From assembly GCA_007116765.1 (NCBI GenBank), contig SKHV01000296.1, positions 1 to 39,947 on the forward strand: a stretch of DNA of 39,947 bases. The letters run 5' to 3'. The translations under genes were made by a program, and so were the position numbers. This document shows positions 9,026 to 17,252 of the stretch, in pieces. Numbering within the stretch: the stretch's first letter is position 1; every line of letters starts with the position of its first letter. Below the pieces are notes generated by a model, which did no database searches, had not been told where the DNA came from, and saw only the letters and a list, made by a program, of their open reading frames with translations. This DNA is from Prolixibacteraceae bacterium (lineage in GTDB: Bacteria; Bacteroidota; Bacteroidia; Bacteroidales; Prolixibacteraceae).

Positions 9026-9499
9026 ATGAAAGTAGCCGATAAACTTCAGCGAATTGAAGAATTGACAGAAAATCTGTCACTCCCAAAATACAATTCACTC
9101 AAAATTAATTACCTGGCAAGGCTTATAACCGACACCGAACTGCATGTAAACCACTGTGAAACATGTAAGAAAAATGAAGTACTGCTCACTAACATGATTG
9201 AAGAAATTCCTCATTTGAACAACATTGAACATCGCCAGCCATACGAAAAAAGCTTTAACCAAATAAGAGCACATTTTCACAAAGCACATCACTATATCCC
9301 CATACACTATTATGCTTCGAGATACAGTATGGTTGGAATCATATTGGGTCTGCTGTTGGCCATATTGACATCATACCTGATCACAAAAACAATACATACC
9401 GACGCACTACTTATAGGCTCTATTGTAGGGCTCGCAATTGGATACCTTTGGGGTTCATATAAAGAAATACCCTACCGGAAAGCAAAAAAAATAATTTAA
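9026..9499 (+). CDS. Small two-TM membrane protein of unknown function
   Basis: 157-aa protein; I do not recognise the family. The start at 9026 (MKVADKLQRIEELTENL) lies just after the pnp terminator, whereas the in-frame ATG at 8984 lies inside that hairpin. The soluble N-terminal part (about residues 1-100) is helical and charged, and includes a HVNHCETCKKNEV segment with His and two Cys that could bind a metal or haem-like group. The C-terminal part has two membrane segments (MVGIILGLLLAILTSYLI and ALLIGSIVGLAIGYLWGSY) and a basic tail. The His-x2-HCxxC plus membrane arrangement loosely recalls anti-sigma zinc-finger proteins, but no sigma factor gene is nearby, so this is only a suggestion. 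A prolyl oligopeptidase follows 60 bp downstream. Confidence 0.7.
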   Translation: MKVADKLQRIEELTENLSLPKYNSLKINYLARLITDTELHVNHCETCKKNEVLLTNMIEEIPHLNNIEHRQPYEKSFNQIRAHFHKAHHYIPIHYYASRYSMVGIILGLLLAILTSYLITKTIHTDALLIGSIVGLAIGYLWGSYKEIPYRKAKKII

Positions 9500-9559
9500 G
9501 TAAAAGCTCTAAGTAAAATAATTGTATTTTTATCGCTGCACGACTTTAAAATCAATTAT

Positions 9560-11662
9560 ATGAATAAATTAATACCTGTCATTCTAATCATTATGGCATA
9601 CGGTTGCAGTCAACCCACGTTACAGTATCCTGAAACAAGGAAAGAAGCAGTAGTTGATACCTTTTACGGGGTAGCAGTTGAAGATCCATACCGATGGCTC
9701 GAAGACGAAAACTCGGAAGAAACAAAAGAATGGGTTAAAGCCCAAAATAAAGTAACTTTTGAACACCTTGAATCGCTTCCTTATCGAGAAGAAATAAGCA
9801 AACGCCTTACTGAACTTTGGGATTACCCCCGAACAGGAACACCTTTCAATATACATGGCAAATGGTTTGTTTATAAAAACAATGGCCTGCAAAACCAAAG
9901 CGTATTGTTCACAATGGAAAATCTTGATAGCGAACCCCGTGTATTGCTCGATCCAAACCTTTTGAGCAGCGATGGCACGGTAGCCTTAACCAGCATGGAT
10001 GTTTCTTCTTGTGGAAAGCTATTGGTATACGGAATAGCGCGATCGGGTTCCGATTGGAATGAAATTTTCGTAATGAACATTGAAAGCGGCGAGCTGCTAA
10101 GCGACCACATAAAGTGGGTTAAGTTCTCGCGCATTTCGTGTTTCGAAAATGGTTTCTTTTACAGCGCTTACGATGAACCGGTAGGTGGAACCGAATTGTC
10201 GGAAGCCAATACTGGACAAAAAATATATTTTCATGAATTTGGCACAAATCAAAGCGAAGATAAACTAATTTATGCGAACCCCGATATGCCAATGCGCATG
10301 TACAGATCAGGCCTCGACGAAAACCGCGAATTTCTATTTATATACGAATCTGAATCAACAAGTGGAAACGGGCTTTATATTAAAAACCTGAAAAAACCGG
10401 GGGCTGAAATCACCCAACTGGCCGAAGGCTTTGAATATAACTACAGTCCAATTGAAATAATCGACGGCAAAGTACTGGTACTCACCAACGACAATGCCCC
10501 GCGTTATAGGTTAATTGCAATTGACCTCCAAAACCCTAAACGCGAAAAATGGGAAACACTTATTCCCGAAAAAGAAAATACTTTAAGCGGCATTTCTTTT
10601 GCAGGCAATAAACTTTTTGCCTCGTATATGGTAGATGCCAAAAGCAAACTCGAAATATATTCAACAAAAGGATTACATATTGGCGATGTAGATTTGCCCG
10701 GGATTTGTTCAGCCAGCGGAATAAGAGGAACGGCGAAAGGCAATGAAGCATTTTATTCATACAGCTCGTTTAACACGCCCGGCACAGTTATAAAATATGA
10801 TACAGAAACCGGAGAATCGGAAGTATATTTTGAACCCGACGTTAAATTCAACCCCGACGACTTTGTAGTAAAACAAGAGTTTTATACAAGTGCCGATGGC
10901 ACTAAAATACCCATGTTTATAGTACATAAAAAAGGCATTGAACTGAACGGAAAAAACCCGGCCATGTTATATGGATACGGAGGATTTAACATCAGCTTGA
11001 CTCCATCCTTTTCAACTTCAACTCTATTTTATCTTGAAAATGGAGGTGTGTATGCCGTACCCAATATTCGTGGCGGTGGCGAATATGGAAAAGAATGGCA
11101 CCAGGCAGGTACCAAACTGCAAAAACAAAATGTATTCGACGATTTTATCGCAGCAGCAGAATACCTCATTGATGAGGGATATACAAATCCCGGACAACTG
11201 GCTATACGTGGAGGCTCAAATGGAGGATTGCTGGTAGGAGCTGTCACAAATCAGCGCCCCGATTTATTCAAAGTTGCACTACCTGCTGTAGGGGTGTTGG
11301 ATATGTTACGCTATCACTTGTTCACAATAGGCTATGCATGGGCTACCGATTATGGTCGAGTTGACGATAGTGAGAAAATGTTCAAATACCTTTACGGCTA
11401 CTCGCCTTTACACAATGTTAAGCCACAAAACTACCCGGCTATAATGGTAACTACAGCCGACCACGACGACCGCGTTGTGCCGGCACATTCTTATAAGTAC
11501 ATATCACGCATACAAGAATTGAATACTGGAAACTTACCTACACTCATTAGAATTGATGTGGATGCCGGTCATGGGAGTGGCAAACCTACTGAAAAAATTA
11601 TTGAAGAACATACCGATATTCATTCGTTTGTATTCTATCACACAGGCATTAAACAAAAGTAG
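9560..11662 (+). CDS. Prolyl oligopeptidase family serine peptidase (S9A), lipoprotein
   Basis: 700-aa exported post-proline endopeptidase that cleaves short peptides. The N-terminus MNKLIPVILIIMAYGCSQP is a lipoprotein signal with Cys at 16. An N-terminal segment typical of the family (TRKEAVVDTFYGVAVEDPYRWLED) leads into a seven-bladed beta-propeller, then the alpha/beta-hydrolase domain (about 430-700). The catalytic triad is present: Ser553 in RGGSNGG, Asp in ADHDDRVVP (about 634-637), and His in DAGHGSGKP (about 670). Length and order match the family. The deoxynucleoside kinase start lies 13 bp after the stop, implying co-transcription although the functions are unrelated. Confidence 0.96.
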   Translation: MNKLIPVILIIMAYGCSQPTLQYPETRKEAVVDTFYGVAVEDPYRWLEDENSEETKEWVKAQNKVTFEHLESLPYREEISKRLTELWDYPRTGTPFNIHGKWFVYKNNGLQNQSVLFTMENLDSEPRVLLDPNLLSSDGTVALTSMDVSSCGKLLVYGIARSGSDWNEIFVMNIESGELLSDHIKWVKFSRISCFENGFFYSAYDEPVGGTELSEANTGQKIYFHEFGTNQSEDKLIYANPDMPMRMYRSGLDENREFLFIYESESTSGNGLYIKNLKKPGAEITQLAEGFEYNYSPIEIIDGKVLVLTNDNAPRYRLIAIDLQNPKREKWETLIPEKENTLSGISFAGNKLFASYMVDAKSKLEIYSTKGLHIGDVDLPGICSASGIRGTAKGNEAFYSYSSFNTPGTVIKYDTETGESEVYFEPDVKFNPDDFVVKQEFYTSADGTKIPMFIVHKKGIELNGKNPAMLYGYGGFNISLTPSFSTSTLFYLENGGVYAVPNIRGGGEYGKEWHQAGTKLQKQNVFDDFIAAAEYLIDEGYTNPGQLAIRGGSNGGLLVGAVTNQRPDLFKVALPAVGVLDMLRYHLFTIGYAWATDYGRVDDSEKMFKYLYGYSPLHNVKPQNYPAIMVTTADHDDRVVPAHSYKYISRIQELNTGNLPTLIRIDVDAGHGSGKPTEKIIEEHTDIHSFVFYHTGIKQK

Positions 11663-11675
11663 TGTTAAATATAAA

Positions 11676-12305
11676 ATGAATTTTTTAGTAATTGAAGGGA
11701 ATATCGGTTCTGGAAAAACCACTCTGGCGAATATGATCAGTGAACACTACAATGCTCAATTTGTAGGAGAAGCTTTTGCCGATAACCCTTTTCTTGAAAA
11801 GTTTTATGCCGAACCACGAAGCTATGCTTTCACTCTCGAAATGTCGTTTATGGCCGAGCGCTATTCGCAATTGATGAATGAACTGCAAAACAGAGATTTA
11901 TTCAAAGACTTTGCCGTAGCCGATTACTATTTCATGAAATCACTCATTTTTGCCAGTGTAACACTTAAAGATGACGAGTACAATTTATACCGAAAATTTT
12001 TCGACATTATCTATTCAAGGCTGCCCCGCCCCGACCTTTATGTGTACCTGCACAAAAATGTTTCAAACCTAAAAGATCAAATCAATAAAAGAGGACGATC
12101 CTACGAAAAAAACATCAGCCCCGATTACCTTGAAAACATCACCAATGCTTATTTCAGGTTTTTTAAACAACAACAGGATTTCCCTGTTGTTATTATAGAT
12201 ACCAATCAGATTGATTTTGTTAAAAATGAAACTGATTACAAGAAAATTTGCAATGCTATATTTAATAATACATACAAGTCAGGAATAACACGCATTTTGT
12301 TATGA
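11676..12305 (+). CDS. Deoxynucleoside kinase
   Basis: 209-aa salvage kinase that phosphorylates deoxynucleosides (deoxyadenosine/deoxyguanosine/deoxycytidine-type family) using NTP. The start at 11676 places the P-loop at the usual N-terminal position (MNFLVIEGNIGSGKTTLAN, residues 8-15). An upstream in-frame ATG at 11553 would overlap the peptidase and is rejected. Other family marks are ERYSQLMNEL, the DYYFMKSLIFA segment corresponding to the D-R-S region, the YVYLH strand, and the lid-like region RGRSYEKNISPDYLENI with conserved Arg residues. Substrate preference cannot be read from the sequence. Confidence 0.9.
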   Translation: MNFLVIEGNIGSGKTTLANMISEHYNAQFVGEAFADNPFLEKFYAEPRSYAFTLEMSFMAERYSQLMNELQNRDLFKDFAVADYYFMKSLIFASVTLKDDEYNLYRKFFDIIYSRLPRPDLYVYLHKNVSNLKDQINKRGRSYEKNISPDYLENITNAYFRFFKQQQDFPVVIIDTNQIDFVKNETDYKKICNAIFNNTYKSGITRILL

Positions 12306-12346
12306 CAAAATTTTGCATTTTGCCTTTCTTGTTTCAAAAACATTCT

Positions 12347-12354
12347 TATTTTTG
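12347..12354 (+). promoter_or_regulatory. Bacteroidota -7 element for the OmpA-like/TPR lipoprotein gene
   Basis: TATTTTTG matches TAnnTTTG and lies 45 bp before the ATG. A TTTG at 12319-12322 could be the -33 element, though its 24-nt spacing is longer than usual. Confidence 0.6.
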
Positions 12355-12398
12355 TACTAAATGTGTGAAATGTTAACAAATAAAATAATGAGTCCATC

Positions 12399-14150
12399 AT
12401 GAAACAATTCAACTTTAAATTACTAGTGCTGTTTACAACAGCTACATTATTGCTTAGCAGTTGTGCTAGCATTAAGAAAATGAAAAAAAATGCTGACGAT
12501 ATCAGGTGGGAAGTAGCACCAACGGTACTTGAAGCACATGCAGGTCAGGTTAAAGTTTCTGTAGAAGGTCAAATGCCTGAAAAATACTTTGCCAAAAAAG
12601 CTACTGCAACTATTACTCCTGTTGTAAAATACAACAATGAGGAAATTGCCTATCCGGCAATCACGCTCCAAGGAGAAAAAGTAACAGCAAACAATGCCGT
12701 TATTAGTTTCGATGAAGGTGGCAACTTTCAGGTACAGGGTGCTATTCCTTATGAAGATGCGATGAAAATGTCTGAATTGCAAGTTAAAATTGTGGCTAGC
12801 CAAGGAACAAATTCACTTGACTTCGACCCTATTAAAATTGCCGACGGTGTAATTGCTACTTCTGAACTTGTGGTTAAAGAAGGCATGCCTGTTATTGGTA
12901 TTCAAAAAGGGGTAAACAATACTGGAAAATACGATCCAACTATCGATGCCTTCCAACGTGTTGTACCCGATGAGTATGTTGCAGACATCAAATACCTTAT
13001 CAATAGTGCATTTGTACGTGCCGAGCAAACTCGTTCAGCTGATGTAAATACTTTTAAAGAATACGCTAAAACTGCGAAGGAAGATGAACGCAAAGAATTA
13101 AAAGGAATTGAAGTTTCAGCTTATGCATCTCCTGATGGTGCGCTTGACTGGAACGAGCAGCTTTCACAACAACGCGAAAGAACTGCGTCAAACTATCTGT
13201 CATCACAACTTAAACGTGCAGGTATTGATGTAAATTTGAACACAAAATATACTGCCGAAGATTGGGAAGGTTTCAAAGAATTGATGGAACAATCAGACAT
13301 TCAGGACAAAGAACTAATTTTACGTGTGCTTTCAATGTACACCGACCCTGAAGTACGTGAAAGAGAAATTCGTAACTTATCTGAAGCTTTCGACGCTGTG
13401 GCTGATGAAATTCTACCTCAGTTACGTCGTGCAAAATTCTTAGCCTCTGTTGACCTTATTGGTAAAACTGATGCTGAATTACTTGCTGCTGCTGAAAACG
13501 AACCAGCAACACTTAACCAAGCTGAGCTTATTCACGCTGCAGTATTAACCGATGATCTTGCAAAGAAAAAAGCTTTCTTCAACTCATTCATCCGCCAATT
13601 TGGTGATGACTGGAGAGGTTACAACAACTTAGGTATGGTTCAGATAATGGAAGGTGACTACAATGCAGCATCAGGAAACTTTGAAAAAGCTGACCAGCTT
13701 GACAATAACAACCCAATAATTCAAAACAACCTTGGAGTTATTGCATTAAATAACGATGAAATAAATAAAGCAAGAGAATTATTCTCGGCTGCTTCGGGTG
13801 TTGGTCCACAAGTTGATTACAACATGGGTATAGTTAGCATTGCCCGTGCCGAATACGACAACGCAGTAAGATATTTTGGCGACTGCACAGCTCCTAACGC
13901 TGCTTTAGCAAAAATATTAGCAGGCGACAACAACGGTGCTTTAAGAATTCTTGAAGCTACTGAAGACGAAAGTGCTTTTGCTGATTACCTTAAAGCAGTT
14001 GTTGGTGCACGTACCGCAAAAGAAAACTTAGTAATAGAAAGCTTAACTTCAGCTGTAAACAAAGATGCTGCAATGAAAGCTGCTGCTAAAACAGATCTCG
14101 AATTTGCGAAGTATTTCGACAATCCTAAATTTTTAGAAGTTGTGAACTAA
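12399..14150 (+). CDS. OmpA-like and TPR-repeat lipoprotein
   Basis: 583-aa exported lipoprotein with a clear lipobox (LLLSSCASIKKMKK). The N-terminal 180 residues are beta-rich with no named domain recognised. Around residues 230-275 there is an OmpA-like signature (GIEVSAYASPDGALDWNEQL, then RER..SNYL), suggesting peptidoglycan association. From about 395 onward there are TPR-like helical pairs (GYNNLGMVQIMEGDYNAASG, IQNNLGVIALNNDEINKAR, VDYNMGIVSIARAEYDNAVR). The codon use looks like that of a well-expressed gene, and it has its own promoter and a strong terminator, so it is probably an abundant envelope protein. Proteins of this build are common in Bacteroidota, but the exact role is undefined to me. 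Confidence 0.8.
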   Translation: MKQFNFKLLVLFTTATLLLSSCASIKKMKKNADDIRWEVAPTVLEAHAGQVKVSVEGQMPEKYFAKKATATITPVVKYNNEEIAYPAITLQGEKVTANNAVISFDEGGNFQVQGAIPYEDAMKMSELQVKIVASQGTNSLDFDPIKIADGVIATSELVVKEGMPVIGIQKGVNNTGKYDPTIDAFQRVVPDEYVADIKYLINSAFVRAEQTRSADVNTFKEYAKTAKEDERKELKGIEVSAYASPDGALDWNEQLSQQRERTASNYLSSQLKRAGIDVNLNTKYTAEDWEGFKELMEQSDIQDKELILRVLSMYTDPEVREREIRNLSEAFDAVADEILPQLRRAKFLASVDLIGKTDAELLAAAENEPATLNQAELIHAAVLTDDLAKKKAFFNSFIRQFGDDWRGYNNLGMVQIMEGDYNAASGNFEKADQLDNNNPIIQNNLGVIALNNDEINKARELFSAASGVGPQVDYNMGIVSIARAEYDNAVRYFGDCTAPNAALAKILAGDNNGALRILEATEDESAFADYLKAVVGARTAKENLVIESLTSAVNKDAAMKAAAKTDLEFAKYFDNPKFLEVVN

Positions 14151-14169
14151 TTTTCAGTTCAACATAAAA

Positions 14170-14208
14170 AAACAAAAGGTCGGAGATTTTCTCCGGCCTT
14201 TTTGTTTT
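14170..14208. terminator. Strong, possibly bidirectional terminator
   Basis: Stem GGTCGGAGA (14178-14186), loop TTT, TCTCCGGCC (14190-14198), flanked by an A-rich tract on the left and TTTTTGTTTT on the right. It sits between convergent genes and can serve both the lipoprotein gene (+) and the M20 dipeptidase gene (-). Confidence 0.9.
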
Positions 14209-14246
14209 ATGTATTCCAGAATGGAATGTAATCTGTGCTATTTGCG

Positions 14247-15623
14247 TCATCTGCGAGAAACATTTTCCTCGGTAAAGTACTTGTAAAATAGAGGAATGGT
14301 CTCTATCCCTTTGTAAAAGTTATGCAAAGGGAAGTTCTCGTTGGGCGAGTGAATGGCATCAGACTCAAGTCCAAAACCCATAAGCAATGATTTTATTCCC
14401 AAAATCTCTTCAAAAGTGGCAATAATTGGAATACTTCCACCACTACGCACAGGAACCGGTAAGGTTCCGATTGTATCGTTAAGTGCCTTTTCGGCTGCCA
14501 AATAAGCCGGATGATCAATAGGACAAACATAGGCCTGCCCTCCGTGTAACTCTTCAACTTTAACTTTGACCGATTTAGGGGCAATGCGAATCAGGTAATC
14601 TTCTAAAAGCTTAGCTATTTCTTTATGGTTTTGGTCGGGTACCAAACGGCACGAAAGTTTAGCATAAGCTTTTGACGGCAGTACCGTTTTGGCTCCTTCA
14701 CCTGAAAAGCCGCCCCAAATACCACAAACATCGAACGATGGACGTATGCCGGTACGCTCAATTGTTGTGTAGCCCTCTTCGCCTTGTAATTGGTCAACTG
14801 CAATGGATTTTTTGTATTCATCTTCGTTGTAGGGGCGTTTGTTGAGTAATTCCCGCTCTTTATTATTTGCTACAAGAACCTTATCATAGAAGCCGGGTAT
14901 TGTAATTTCATTTTTATCGTTGGTGCACTTCGAAATTAGTATGCAAAGCTCATTAATGGGATTGGCCACTGCTCCGCCAAAGAGGCCTGAATGCAAATCG
15001 CGGTTTGGACCTGTTACTTCAACCTGCCAATAAGCAAGTCCCCTGAGTCCTGTGGTTATTGCCGGTACTTCGGGGCTTATCATTGTGGTGTCCGATACCA
15101 AAATCACATCGGCCTTGAGCATCTGCTTGTTTTCTTCACAAAACTTACCCAGACTGGGTGAACCTATTTCTTCTTCACCTTCAATCATGAATTTCACATT
15201 ACAGGGCAGTGTATTGGTTTTTACCATATATTCAAAAGCTTTTGCATGCATAAATCCCTGTCCTTTGTCATCGTCGGCACCACGCGCCCAAATTTTGCCG
15301 TCTTTTATTACAGGCTCAAAGGGGTCAGTATCCCATAAATCAACCGGGTCAACCGGCATTACGTCCATGTGAGCATACACCAGGATGGTCGGTAACGACG
15401 GGTCGATAATTTTCTCACCGTATGTTACCGGATGACCTTCGGTTTCCATTACTTCTGCTTTATCGGCTCCGGCATCGATGAGTGTCTTTTTCCAGTATTC
15501 GGCCGCACGATACATGTCTTGTTTATGTTTGGAATCTGAACTGATGGAAGGAATTCTGATTAAATCAAATAATTCTTCCAAAAAGCGCTCTTTATTGCTT
15601 TCAATATACTCTTTTACTGTCAT
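14247..15623 (-). CDS. M20 family dipeptidase
   Basis: 458-aa cytosolic zinc dipeptidase of the CNDP/PepV-like M20 group; no signal peptide is present. Metal ligands and catalytic residues are visible: His and Asp in VYAHMDVMPVDP, the bridging Asp in WARGADDDKGQ, the catalytic/metal Glu pair in IEGEEEIGSPS, Asp in LVSDTTM, and a C-terminal His in DAIHSPNENF. The inserted dimerisation domain (about 195-340) contains GLRGLAYWQVEVTGPNRDLHSG, with its His. (That segment is given by parts: GLRGLAYWQVEV, GPNRDLHSG.) The enzyme probably completes degradation of peptides released by the exported peptidases. Confidence 0.93.
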   Translation of the reverse strand: MTVKEYIESNKERFLEELFDLIRIPSISSDSKHKQDMYRAAEYWKKTLIDAGADKAEVMETEGHPVTYGEKIIDPSLPTILVYAHMDVMPVDPVDLWDTDPFEPVIKDGKIWARGADDDKGQGFMHAKAFEYMVKTNTLPCNVKFMIEGEEEIGSPSLGKFCEENKQMLKADVILVSDTTMISPEVPAITTGLRGLAYWQVEVTGPNRDLHSGLFGGAVANPINELCILISKCTNDKNEITIPGFYDKVLVANNKERELLNKRPYNEDEYKKSIAVDQLQGEEGYTTIERTGIRPSFDVCGIWGGFSGEGAKTVLPSKAYAKLSCRLVPDQNHKEIAKLLEDYLIRIAPKSVKVKVEELHGGQAYVCPIDHPAYLAAEKALNDTIGTLPVPVRSGGSIPIIATFEEILGIKSLLMGFGLESDAIHSPNENFPLHNFYKGIETIPLFYKYFTEENVSRR

Positions 15624-15765
15624 CTTATTTGTTGTTTATTATTTTCAGCAAATTAGTAAAAAAATGGCAAATGCCTGACATGATTTTTGGCAGCTATGGT
15701 TTGATTCTGCCTTCTCTTACCCTTACTAAAAGCACAATTCCTGCACTTATTAATACTACTTTATG

Positions 15766-16140
15766 TTATTTTGGAACAAATTTTAATGATACTGAATTAA
15801 CACAGTGGCGGGTATTTTTTGAAGTAAACCTTTCTCCTACAAACACATGCCCCAAATGCCCTTCGCAATTTGCACAGATAATTTCAGTGCGGCGTCCATC
15901 AGCATCGGGAATATGTTTTACCGCCCCTTCGATTTCATCGTCGAAAGCCGGCCAGCCACAGCCACTGTGAAACTTGTCGTTGGAATCAAAAAGTGGTGCT
16001 TCGCATTTGCGGCACACGTAAATACCTTTATCGAAATGGTCGGTATATTCGCCGGTAAACGGACGCTCGGTTCCTTTCATTTCAATTACATACTTCTCCA
16101 GCTCATTCAGCTTATTGTATTGTATTGAATCATTTTGCAT
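15766..16140 (-). CDS. msrB: Peptide-methionine (R)-S-oxide reductase MsrB
   Basis: 124-aa repair enzyme reducing methionine-R-sulfoxide in proteins. The start at 16140 (MQNDSIQYNKL) matches the compact cytosolic form. An in-frame start at 16179 would add the short hydrophobic MIAIFIAALILNI, which is too short for a convincing signal peptide but cannot be excluded. The structural zinc site is C43/C46 (CRKC) and C89/C92 (CANC). The SGCGWPAF motif is at 59-66, and the nucleophile is C113 in RHCVNS. This is the usual catalytic-Cys form, not the selenocysteine form. Confidence 0.96.
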   Translation of the reverse strand: MQNDSIQYNKLNELEKYVIEMKGTERPFTGEYTDHFDKGIYVCRKCEAPLFDSNDKFHSGCGWPAFDDEIEGAVKHIPDADGRRTEIICANCEGHLGHVFVGERFTSKNTRHCVNSVSLKFVPK

Positions 16141-16317
16141 AATATTTAGTATTAGTGCTGCTATAAAAATTGCAATCATTGCTTTTTACTATTGAGATGT
16201 TTATTAAAATAATACATGATGTAGGTTTTTACTACGGACAGGACAATTTTTAAGTGTATTTTGTTGAGTGAATTAACGTTTTTTATACATTTATACGATA
16301 ATCAAAATTATTTAAAT

Positions 16318-17154
16318 ATGAAATTCTTAAAATACATTTCTCTGATACTTGCATTTGCCTCGCTGTCATTGTTTGCACATTCGCAAGTGAACAGTTCTTA
16401 TATGGGAAAGTTCGATAAAGAAAAAGATTTACTGCTTGCACAATTTGATTGTAAAACCGATGTTGACGATTTGCATTCGGTTGCAGCTTTTGCTACTATT
16501 TTGGGCGATGATGAGTTTTCGGGAATCAGATATTATGCAGTGGCCGGGGCATATGGAATACAGGGTGGACTTTATGTGCCCCCTAATGACTTATTTGCAA
16601 AAGCTTTTGGTGGAAAATGGTCAGATGCTCATGCCAATTTTGAACAAGCCGTTGATGAGGTTTACGCTGTTGTGATTGAAACAATACAAAACGGAGGCAG
16701 CGTATGGGTTGCTGAAGCGGGTCAATCGGATTTTTCAGCTTCGGTAATTGAAAAAGTAATGTCGAAACATCCTGGCATTGATCTAAAAAACAAGTTTCAT
16801 GTAGTGCAGCACAGCAATTGGAACGAGGAAAGTACTGCTCCTGATAAACTTCAATTTGTTAAAGCGAACATTCAATATCATAAAATTGCCGATGGTAATG
16901 CATACGGAAATGGAACACCATGCTACCGAACAGAGGAGCAAATCAACCCTTTAGAGGAACTTGACAATGCCCATCTGAAAGAAGTATGGGATATAGCCAT
17001 AAAGCTTGCCAACCGTTACAATGGAAGTGAAGGGCGCTATAACAATGAAGCCATTGCAAAAGGCGGCCTCGACTTTTCAGATGTTTCAGAAATAAGCTGG
17101 ATACTGGAAATAGAAGGAGCCAATACAGTTAACGAATTTTTAAAACGATTTTAG
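16318..17154 (+). CDS. Exported nucleoside-hydrolase-like protein
   Basis: 278-aa secreted or periplasmic protein. The start at 16318 begins a signal peptide (MKFLKYISLILAFASLSLFA, cut near HSQ). An upstream ATG at 16261 would only add a non-signal prefix. The mature N-terminus carries FDCKTDVDDLHS (D44-D51), which resembles the D-x-D-x3-DD metal and ribose motif of inosine-uridine nucleoside hydrolases. However, the second Asp of the canonical motif is Lys46 here and an extra Asp sits at 48. The remainder (FAKAFGGKW, WVAEAGQSDFSASVI, NAYGNGTPCYRT) fits the fold weakly. The role may be binding or hydrolysis of a nucleoside or another glycoside; I cannot tell which. It stands alone. Confidence 0.65.
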   Translation: MKFLKYISLILAFASLSLFAHSQVNSSYMGKFDKEKDLLLAQFDCKTDVDDLHSVAAFATILGDDEFSGIRYYAVAGAYGIQGGLYVPPNDLFAKAFGGKWSDAHANFEQAVDEVYAVVIETIQNGGSVWVAEAGQSDFSASVIEKVMSKHPGIDLKNKFHVVQHSNWNEESTAPDKLQFVKANIQYHKIADGNAYGNGTPCYRTEEQINPLEELDNAHLKEVWDIAIKLANRYNGSEGRYNNEAIAKGGLDFSDVSEISWILEIEGANTVNEFLKRF

Positions 17155-17172
17155 TCCATTAATTTATAAGTA

Positions 17173-17237
17173 ACATGCACTAAATACAAACCTAATCTCT
17201 TAAAAGTTGTAATGATATAAGTTTGTATTTTACATGT
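17173..17237. terminator. Imperfect inverted repeat between convergent genes
   Basis: AAATACAAAC (17182-17191) pairs with GTTTGTATTT (17221-17230), with outer ACATG (17173-17177) against CATGT (17233-17237), and a long 29-nt loop. It lies between the stops of the nucleoside-hydrolase-like gene and valS and is T-rich on the right flank. It is plausibly a bidirectional terminator; the long loop lowers confidence. Confidence 0.4.
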
Positions 17238-17252
17238 TTTGTAAAGCTTGGC

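Noticed and set aside
11553..11675. Upstream start for the deoxynucleoside kinase
   Set aside because: It overlaps the prolyl oligopeptidase C-terminus and would place the P-loop about 41 residues too far in.
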